From contig JADKKR010000008.1 in the NCBI GenBank assembly GCA_016720395.1, positions 62,001 to 126,000 on the forward strand: 64,000 nt of DNA, given 5' to 3'. The DNA is from Geobacteraceae bacterium. Lineage in GTDB: Bacteria; Desulfobacterota; Desulfuromonadia; Geobacterales; Pseudopelobacteraceae. The translations under genes were made by a program, and so were the position numbers. Positions 57,646 to 64,000 of this stretch are shown piece by piece; within the stretch, counting starts at the first letter, position 1; the number at the start of each line of letters is the position of its first letter. The notes under the pieces are model-generated. The model had not been told where the DNA came from. It worked only from the letters and a program-made list of their open reading frames with translations, and searched no databases.

Positions 57646-58735
57646 GATACTGCCTTTCATACAGGGTCTTTTCCGCCCGCTGGAAACCGATGGCGCCGTT
57701 CTGTACTGGGCCAAGGAGATCCTGGTCGCCCTGCTGATCGTGTCGTTTTTCTGGATGCTGGCCGGACTGGTCAGCGCCAGCCTCAACAGGTGGGGCAAGC
57801 GGCTGGCACGTTTTACCGAGACCGACCTGGATGACCGTATCCTGCAGAGAATCATTCCGCACATCTCACGGCTCCTGACCATGTCCGGTTTTTATCTGGC
57901 AATCCGCTCGCTGCCCCTGCATGAAAGGCTCGTGCAGGTGTTCTCGGGAATCCTGTTTGTTGTCCTGGTGATCATCTTCTTCAACCTGCTCTTTCACGCC
58001 CTGGACGAATTTCTGCAGTGGTACCTGAACGTCCGTGAAGAGGACAGCGAGGACCTGATCTCACGGAACATGATCCCGATTGCCGAAAAAATGGTCATGC
58101 TGTTTCTGATGGGTGCGGCGCTGATCATCATCCTCAAGCATTTCAACTATGATATCTTCTCGGTGGTCACCGCTCTGGGGATCGGCTCACTGGCCATCGG
58201 CCTGGCGGCCAAGGACACCCTGGCCCATATGATCTCCGGTTTCACGCTCATGCTCGATCAGCCCTTCCGGATCGGCGACCGCATCCAGCTGGCTGGGGGA
58301 CAGGTGGGGGACGTGTCCGACATCGGCCTGCGCAGCACCAAGATCAGGACCCTGGACAACCAGCTGCTGATCATTCCCAACTCCGACCTCTGCAACACCA
58401 TGCTGATCAACCAGGCCTTCCCCGATGCCCGCGTCAAGGGGCGCATCAATGTCGGCGTGGCCTATGGCAGCGACGTGGGGCGGGTCAAGGAGATCCTGGT
58501 GGCGACGGCCCTGGAGGTTGAATCGGTACTGCGTGATCCGGCCCCCGAAGCCTTTTTCGTCACGTTCGGGGATTCCGCCCTTAACATGACGCTGTTTTTC
58601 TGGGTCGAGGAGTATAGTCAGCTCTTCGCCGTAACCGACAGTATCAACTCACTGATACTTCGCCGCTTCAATGAAAGCGGCATAGAGATACCCTTCCCCA
58701 TCAGGACGGTGATTATGGAAAAAGGACCTGAGTGA
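57638..58735 (+). CDS. Mechanosensitive channel, MscS family
   Basis: 365 residues from the GTG at 57638, which overlaps the purB stop by 8 nt. Three N-terminal hydrophobic segments (about 25-45, 70-90, 100-125), pore helix region with ALGIGSLAIGLAAKDTLAHMISGF, then the MscS beta domain (GDRIQLAGGQVGDV, IPNSDLCNTM). Opens under osmotic downshift. Its insertion between purB and purL suggests cotranscription without functional relation. Confidence 0.9.
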   Translation: MNRILPFIQGLFRPLETDGAVLYWAKEILVALLIVSFFWMLAGLVSASLNRWGKRLARFTETDLDDRILQRIIPHISRLLTMSGFYLAIRSLPLHERLVQVFSGILFVVLVIIFFNLLFHALDEFLQWYLNVREEDSEDLISRNMIPIAEKMVMLFLMGAALIIILKHFNYDIFSVVTALGIGSLAIGLAAKDTLAHMISGFTLMLDQPFRIGDRIQLAGGQVGDVSDIGLRSTKIRTLDNQLLIIPNSDLCNTMLINQAFPDARVKGRINVGVAYGSDVGRVKEILVATALEVESVLRDPAPEAFFVTFGDSALNMTLFFWVEEYSQLFAVTDSINSLILRRFNESGIEIPFPIRTVIMEKGPE

Positions 58736-58736
58736 T

Positions 58737-61727
58737 ATGCCCAACCGAATAGAAATTGCCCTTAAAGAAGGTGTCCGTGACGCCCGCGGTGAACGGATCA
58801 AGCGTGAGATCGAGCACTTCCTGCACCTGCCGGTCGATACGGTCAGCACCATCGATGTCTATACCGTTGACGCAGCATTCTCTCCGGATGAACTGGAGCA
58901 GGCGGCGGCCGGACCTTTCTGTGACCCGGTCATCCAGTTCTGGAGCATCGACCGTCCCCTGGCATCCGGTTTCGATTACGCCGTGGAGGTCGGTTTTCGT
59001 CCCGGAGTGACCGACAATGTCGGGCGTACGGCCCGCGAGGCTCTTGCCTACCTGACCGGTCGTCCCTTCAGCGAAGGTGAAGGTGTCTATTACGCGGTTC
59101 AGTACCTGTTGAAAGGCACGCTCACACCTGCCGATGTGGAACGGATCACAACCGGACTGCTCTGCAACACCCTGATTCAGCGCTACTCGATCCTGGGTGC
59201 CCCGGAGTTCGTCGCGAGGCGCGGTTTTTCTGCCCTGGCTCCCCGGGTGACCGGATCGACCACGGCCGCGGTGCGGGAGATTGATCTGGAGGTCTCCGAC
59301 GAAGAGCTGATGCGTATCAGCAAGGATGGCGTCCTGGCACTGACCCTTGACGAGATGCAGATCATTCAGGCCCATTACCGCGATCAGAAGGTCGTGGCAG
59401 AGCGCCGGAAGGTCGGCCTGGGCCCGAAGCCTACCGATGTGGAGCTGGAGTGTCTGGCCCAGACCTGGTCCGAGCACTGCAAACACAAGATCTTTGCCGG
59501 TACGGTGCAGTACGAGGACGAAAACGGTAATACACAGGAGATCAAGTCCCTGTTCAAATCGTTCATCCAGCGTACAACCAAAGATGTCCGCGAAAAGCTG
59601 GGAGACAGGGATTTCTGCCTGTCTGTCTTCAAGGACAATGCCGGCGTGATCAGATTCAACAACACGCACTCGCTGGTCTTCAAGGTGGAGACCCACAACT
59701 CGCCTTCGGCCCTGGATCCCTACGGCGGTGCCCTGACCGGCATCGTCGGCGTCAACCGCGACCCGTTCGGGACCGGCCAGGGTTCCAAACTGATCTTCAA
59801 CACGGATGTCTTCTGCTTTGCCGATCCGTTCTACGCAAAACCGCTGCCGTCGCGCCTGCTCCATCCCCGTCGTATTTACGAGGGGGTGATCGAGGGTGTC
59901 GAGCACGGCGGCAACAAGAGCGGCATTCCCACGGTGAACGGCTCGATCGTCTTTGACGAGCGTTTCGCCGGCAAGCCGCTGGTCTTCTGCGGTACGGCCG
60001 GCCTGATGCCGGCAGAGGTCAACGGCCAGCCGGGACACGACAAGTATATCAAGCCGGGTGACCTGATTGTCATGACCGGAGGTCGCATCGGCAAGGACGG
60101 CATTCACGGTGCCACTTTCTCCTCCGAGGAGCTTAACGAGAACTCTCCGGTCACGGCTGTCCAGATCGGCGACCCGATTACCCAAAAACGCATGTTTGAT
60201 TTTCTGATCCGGGCCCGCGATAAGGGTCTCTACCGCTTCATTACCGATAACGGCGCAGGAGGACTGTCCTCTTCCATCGGCGAGATGGCCGGCGAGTGCG
60301 GCGGCTGCCGCATGGATCTCTCCCTGGCTCCCCTGAAATACCCGGGACTGAACCCGTGGGAGATCCTCATCTCCGAGGCCCAGGAGCGCATGTCACTGGC
60401 GGTGCCACCGGAACAGGTCGAGGCCTTTCTGGCCATGGCCGGACGCTTCGGAGTCGAAGCTACTGTGCTGGGCGAGTTCACCGACAGCGGCGTGTTTCAT
60501 ATGACGTACGGTGAACGGACCGTGGCCTGGCTGCCGATGGAGTTCATGCACGAGGGGCTGCCTCCCATGCAGCTTCCGGCCAAATGGACCCCGCCGCGGC
60601 ACGATGAGCCTGCCTTCGAGGAGAAGGCGGATTATACAGAGGATCTGAAACAGCTGCTTTCTGCACTGAACATCTGTTCCAAGGAGTCGGTGGTCCGCCG
60701 CTATGACCACGAGGTGCAGGGCGGATCGGTCATCAAGCCTTTCACAGGCGTGGCCAATGACGGTCCCTCGGATGCTGCCGTGGTGCGGCCGATACTGGAG
60801 TCTTTCGAAGGTGTGGTCACGGCCCACGGCATCTGCCCGCGTTACTCGGACATCGACACCTACCACATGACCGCCAACGCGGTCGATGAGGCACTGCGCA
60901 ATTACGTGGCCGTAGGAGGTTCGCTGGAGCTGGTGGCCGGCCTGGATAATTTCTGCTGGTGCGACCCGGTCCTGTCGGAGAAGACACCGGACGGCCCCTA
61001 CAAGATGGCTCAACTGGTGCGTTCCAACCAGGCGCTCTACGACGTCTGCATGGTCTACAACCTGCCGCTCATCTCCGGCAAGGACTCCATGAAGAACGAT
61101 TTCTACGACGGGACCACCAAGATCTCCATCCCGCCGACCCTGCTCTTTTCGGTGATAGGTAAGATCGATGATGCCCGTAAGGCCGTCACCATGGATGTAA
61201 AGCAACCCGGTGACCTGGTCTATCTGCTGGGATGCACCGCCAATGAACTGGGCGCTTCGGAATACTTCACCATGAAAGGCGTCATCGGCAACAATGTGCC
61301 CAGGGTGGATGCCCCTGCTGCCTATGCCCGCTACCGGGCCTATCATGAAGCCGTGTTGCAGGGACTGGTCGCCTCCTGCCATGATCTCTCCGACGGCGGT
61401 CTGGCCGTAGCTGCTGCCGAATCGGCCTTTGCCGGCGGTTTTGGCATGAAAATCGATCTTTCCCGGGTTCCCTGGAAGGGGACTGAGGAGGGCTGGAGTG
61501 ATCAGGCGCTGCTCTTTTCGGAATCAGCGTCCCGGCTGCTGGTGACGGTCAAAAAGGAGCATGCCGAAGCGTTTGAGGCGATCATGGGTGATGATGGCTG
61601 TTCACGGATTGGCGTGGTAATCGAGGAACAGATCCTGGGAATCGAGGCTATTGAGGGGCATGACGTGATCATGGCTGACCTGGTTGAATTGAAAGAGGCC
61701 TGGCAGAAGACACTGCGGGAACTGTAA
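58737..61727 (+). CDS. purL: Phosphoribosylformylglycinamidine synthase, PurL with PurS-like N-terminus
   Basis: 996 residues. Residues about 1-170 contain two PurS-like halves (MPNRIEIALKEGVRDARGER; ...VEVGFRPGVTDNVGRTAREA), followed by the AIR synthase-type PurL core with QTWSEHCKHKIF, ETHNSPSALDPYGGA and DNGAGGLSSSIGEMAG, and a second core copy (CHDLSDGGLAVAAAE). There is no glutaminase domain, so a separate PurQ is required and is not in this window. Fourth step of purine synthesis (FGAR to FGAM). Starts 2 nt after mscS. Confidence 0.95.
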   Translation: MPNRIEIALKEGVRDARGERIKREIEHFLHLPVDTVSTIDVYTVDAAFSPDELEQAAAGPFCDPVIQFWSIDRPLASGFDYAVEVGFRPGVTDNVGRTAREALAYLTGRPFSEGEGVYYAVQYLLKGTLTPADVERITTGLLCNTLIQRYSILGAPEFVARRGFSALAPRVTGSTTAAVREIDLEVSDEELMRISKDGVLALTLDEMQIIQAHYRDQKVVAERRKVGLGPKPTDVELECLAQTWSEHCKHKIFAGTVQYEDENGNTQEIKSLFKSFIQRTTKDVREKLGDRDFCLSVFKDNAGVIRFNNTHSLVFKVETHNSPSALDPYGGALTGIVGVNRDPFGTGQGSKLIFNTDVFCFADPFYAKPLPSRLLHPRRIYEGVIEGVEHGGNKSGIPTVNGSIVFDERFAGKPLVFCGTAGLMPAEVNGQPGHDKYIKPGDLIVMTGGRIGKDGIHGATFSSEELNENSPVTAVQIGDPITQKRMFDFLIRARDKGLYRFITDNGAGGLSSSIGEMAGECGGCRMDLSLAPLKYPGLNPWEILISEAQERMSLAVPPEQVEAFLAMAGRFGVEATVLGEFTDSGVFHMTYGERTVAWLPMEFMHEGLPPMQLPAKWTPPRHDEPAFEEKADYTEDLKQLLSALNICSKESVVRRYDHEVQGGSVIKPFTGVANDGPSDAAVVRPILESFEGVVTAHGICPRYSDIDTYHMTANAVDEALRNYVAVGGSLELVAGLDNFCWCDPVLSEKTPDGPYKMAQLVRSNQALYDVCMVYNLPLISGKDSMKNDFYDGTTKISIPPTLLFSVIGKIDDARKAVTMDVKQPGDLVYLLGCTANELGASEYFTMKGVIGNNVPRVDAPAAYARYRAYHEAVLQGLVASCHDLSDGGLAVAAAESAFAGGFGMKIDLSRVPWKGTEEGWSDQALLFSESASRLLVTVKKEHAEAFEAIMGDDGCSRIGVVIEEQILGIEAIEGHDVIMADLVELKEAWQKTLREL

Positions 61728-61744
61728 TTCAAAACCAGAAAAGC

Positions 61745-61878
61745 TTTTACCACAGCCAAAAGTGGGCGCTTCTAAGCGAGGACACAGAGGACACAGAGAA
61801 AACCGAAGTATTACAATCAAATTGAGGGGTAAAACCTTCACACTTGTTTTTGATTTTCTTCGTGTCCTTCGTGGTAAA
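61745..61878. repeat. Dispersed inverted repeat, second copy with internal insert
   Basis: Left arm TTTTACCACAG, then (after a foreign 23-nt stretch containing CGCTT-CT-AAGCG) GGACACAGAGGACACAGAGAAAA; right arm TTTTCTTCGTGTCCTTCGTGGTAAA. The arms pair as in the well-known ACCACAGAGGACACAGAG / TTCGTGTCCTTCGTGGT repeats, with the insert interrupting the left arm. Confidence 0.6.
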
Positions 61879-61895
61879 TCATATTTCGAGGTTTA

Positions 61896-64000
61896 ATGAT
61901 AAACACCATCCAGCATACCCTCAAGACTGTCTTCGGTTTCCACGGGTTCCGCCCTCCTCAGCAGGAGGTCATCGAACGGGTGGTGGCCGGCGAGGATGTC
62001 TTTCTGGTCATGCCGACCGGCGGCGGCAAGTCGCTCTGCTACCAGATCCCGGCCCTGCATCGCGCTGGCGTGGCCATCGTGGTCTCGCCGCTGATCTCGC
62101 TGATGAAGGACCAGGTCGATGCCCTGCTGGCCAACGGTGTACGCGCGGCCTGCTTCAATTCGTCGCTGTCAAACGACGAGGCCCGTACCGTTTCCCGGCA
62201 GATGGAGAAGGGTGAACTGGACCTGCTCTATGTTGCTCCGGAGAGGCTGATGCAGCCGGAGTTTCTGGAGCGTCTGGCAACCTTGAAGCTGGCGCTGTTC
62301 GCCATCGACGAGGCCCACTGCATCTCCCAGTGGGGTCACGATTTCCGTCCCGACTACGTCCAGATCGGTCGACTGCGCGGGCTCTTTCCGGTCGTGCCGA
62401 TCGTGGCTATGACCGCCACGGCCGACCCGGAGACCCGCCGGGACATCATCCGCCAGTTGGGGATCGAGCAGGCTACCGTCTACGTGGCCGGGTTCGACCG
62501 CCCCAACATCACCTATACGGTCATGCCCAAGCAGAAGCCCTTTGCCCAGTTGGGAGCATTCCTCAACGGACGGCGTGCAGAGGCCGGCATCGTCTATGCC
62601 CTCAGCCGCAAGCGGGTCGAGCAGGTGGCCGAACGCCTCAACGCAGCCGGTTTTGCCGCTGCCGCCTATCATGCCGGCCTGCCGGACGAGGAGCGCCGCC
62701 GGGTGCAGGACGCCTTCCGACGCGATGACCTGCGCATCGTGGTGGCCACCGTGGCCTTTGGCATGGGCATCGATAAGCCCAACGTGCGCTTCGTCGTCCA
62801 TTATGACATGCCCAAGAGCGTCGAGAGCTACTACCAGGAAACAGGCCGTGCCGGGCGGGACGGACTGCCATCCGAGGCGCTGATGCTGTTCGGCATGGGT
62901 GACGTCATGACCGCCCGCTCGCTGATCGAGAACAGCGACAACCCCGAACGGGTGCGGATTGAACTGCAGAAACTGAATGCCATGGTCGCCTATGCCGAGG
63001 CGCTGACCTGCCGGCGCCGGGCGCTGCTGGCCTATTTCGGTGACCAGCGCGATCATGACTGCGACAACTGCGATATCTGCACAGACCCGCCGCAGCGCTT
63101 TGATGCCTCGGAGCTGGCCAGAAAGGCCATCTCCTGCGTCTACCGGGTCGGCGAGCGCTTCGGCGCGCGCCATATCATTGATGTGCTGCGAGGTGCCAGG
63201 GGGCAGAGGATCCTGGACCTGCGTCACAATGAATTATCTACCTACGGCATCGGAGCGGAGCTCTCGTCTGCCGAGTGGGACAACATCATCCGCCAGCTGA
63301 TCCATCTGGGATACCTGGTGCAGGACTTCAGCCGCTTCGGCGCGCTGGGGCTTTCTCCCTCAGCGCGCCCGGTGCTCAAGGGCGAGACCCGGGTGACTCT
63401 CGGTCGGCCGCGTGACGTGGCCAAGGCGGAAGAGAAGTCGAGACGCAAGAGCGGGGCAGGAGAGGGCGCCCATAGCGCCCTTTTCGAAGCGTTGCGGACG
63501 GTGCGCAAGCAGATCGCGGATGCGGCCTCCGTACCGCCCTTCGTGGTCTTCTCCGATGCCACCCTGGTGGAGATGGCCAAGGGCAGGCCCCGGGACGAGC
63601 GGGAACTCCTGTCGATAACCGGCGTCGGTGAGCACAAGCTACGCAGATACGGTGTACAATTCCTGACCGCCATCGATGAATTTCGTCGCAGTGAGGCGCC
63701 CGGGGGTGATATCTCCGATTCCGGGCTGTCCCTGAACGACACCCGTCGGGATACGTTCCGACTGTACCAGCAGGGGCTCTCCCTGGCTGAGATCGCTGCA
63801 CGGCGCGGGTTGAAAGAGCTGACGGTCGTCTCGCATCTGGAAGAGTTGCTTGCCTCCGGACAGCATATCGATCTGCAGCGGTTCGTTGATGCCGATAAAA
63901 TCCCGCTGATCGAGGCACGGCTTGAGGCGCTGGGGGCGGTCAGCCTGACTGTGCTGAAGGATGGACTGCCCGAATCAATCAGCTATTGCGATCTGCGACT
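61896..64000 (+). CDS. recQ: ATP-dependent DNA helicase RecQ (cut by window end)
   Basis: At least 701 codons, frame open at the window edge. Begins MINTIQHTLKTVFGFHGFR at the ATG at 61896. Walker A MPTGGGKSLCY, DEAHCISQWGHDFRP (motif II), zinc-binding CRRRALLAYFGD...CDNCDIC, winged-helix, HRDC domain (FEALRTVRKQIADAA, VFSDATLVEMAKGRPR) and a C-terminal helix-turn-helix segment (LSLAEIAARRGLKE). 3'-5' helicase in recombination repair. The product is nearly complete; only the last residues are outside. Confidence 0.95.
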   Translation, partial: MINTIQHTLKTVFGFHGFRPPQQEVIERVVAGEDVFLVMPTGGGKSLCYQIPALHRAGVAIVVSPLISLMKDQVDALLANGVRAACFNSSLSNDEARTVSRQMEKGELDLLYVAPERLMQPEFLERLATLKLALFAIDEAHCISQWGHDFRPDYVQIGRLRGLFPVVPIVAMTATADPETRRDIIRQLGIEQATVYVAGFDRPNITYTVMPKQKPFAQLGAFLNGRRAEAGIVYALSRKRVEQVAERLNAAGFAAAAYHAGLPDEERRRVQDAFRRDDLRIVVATVAFGMGIDKPNVRFVVHYDMPKSVESYYQETGRAGRDGLPSEALMLFGMGDVMTARSLIENSDNPERVRIELQKLNAMVAYAEALTCRRRALLAYFGDQRDHDCDNCDICTDPPQRFDASELARKAISCVYRVGERFGARHIIDVLRGARGQRILDLRHNELSTYGIGAELSSAEWDNIIRQLIHLGYLVQDFSRFGALGLSPSARPVLKGETRVTLGRPRDVAKAEEKSRRKSGAGEGAHSALFEALRTVRKQIADAASVPPFVVFSDATLVEMAKGRPRDERELLSITGVGEHKLRRYGVQFLTAIDEFRRSEAPGGDISDSGLSLNDTRRDTFRLYQQGLSLAEIAARRGLKELTVVSHLEELLASGQHIDLQRFVDADKIPLIEARLEALGAVSLTVLKDGLPESISYCDLR

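Noticed and set aside
58713..60185. 490-codon antisense frame opposite purL
   Set aside because: Shadow of the conserved PurL frame, without ribosome binding site or family features.

Overview
The window looks like chromosomal core sequence of a Geobacteraceae-type bacterium (order Desulfuromonadales: Geobacter, Trichlorobacter or the propionate-type Pelobacter). This is inferred from gene content, not from a database match. The pointers are a SelD that is itself a selenoprotein (in-frame TGA), two near-identical GEMM-I riboswitches of the Geobacter type, long PurL with a PurS-like N-terminus, pyruvate carboxylase, a bacteriohemerythrin, a dgkA-PAP2 fusion, and 'CCACGAAGGGCACGAAG'-type intergenic repeats. 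No phage, transposase, CRISPR array, rRNA or tRNA gene was seen.

Layout: 0.06-3.7 kb (minus) ASKHA protein, selD, alr. 3.7-6.8 kb (plus) a TPP-riboswitch-controlled thiamine operon, thiED-thiC. 7.0-7.8 kb (plus) two tandem GEMM-I riboswitches, each with its own terminator, ahead of a 43-residue membrane microprotein. 7.8-11.2 kb sir2, ylqF/rbgA, DUF1015. 11.3-19.5 kb (minus) SPOR-NlpC/P60 hydrolase, prfB with a programmed frameshift, lnt, corC-like, dgkA-PAP2, ybeY and pgpH. 19.5-27.3 kb ylxP, asnS, exported glutaredoxin, rluB, accA, dnaE. 27.5-30.4 kb a small membrane protein and sucDC. 30.5-38.4 kb (minus) the conserved envelope/translation cluster rpsB-tsf // pyrH-frr-uppS-cdsA-dxr-rseP-tsaB. 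38.4-44.8 kb a Cys-rich mini-ORF, a solute-binding protein, a CTG-start ferredoxin with a Cys4 mini-protein, ilvE and pyc. 44.8-51 kb bacteriohemerythrin, an exported protein, sensor kinase, carbonic anhydrase and an ECF sigma/anti-sigma pair. 51-64 kb glnD, VF530, xerD-type recombinase, MBL hydrolase, purB-mscS-purL and recQ (cut by the window end).

The points I would follow up first: (1) the tandem cyclic-dinucleotide riboswitches driving one 43-residue membrane protein that is too short for most gene callers; (2) matching ECF-type promoters (GGAACTT, 16 nt, GTC) in front of the ECF sigma gene and of the exported protein gene at 45.5-46.4 kb, which define a probable two-member regulon inside the window; (3) cdsA, a dicluster ferredoxin and dgkA, whose family-conserved N-termini begin at near-cognate or absent start codons (ATA, CTG, none visible). 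RNA-level control is prominent overall: Sec recoding in selD, +1 frameshifting in prfB, TPP and GEMM-I riboswitches, and a structured rpsB leader.
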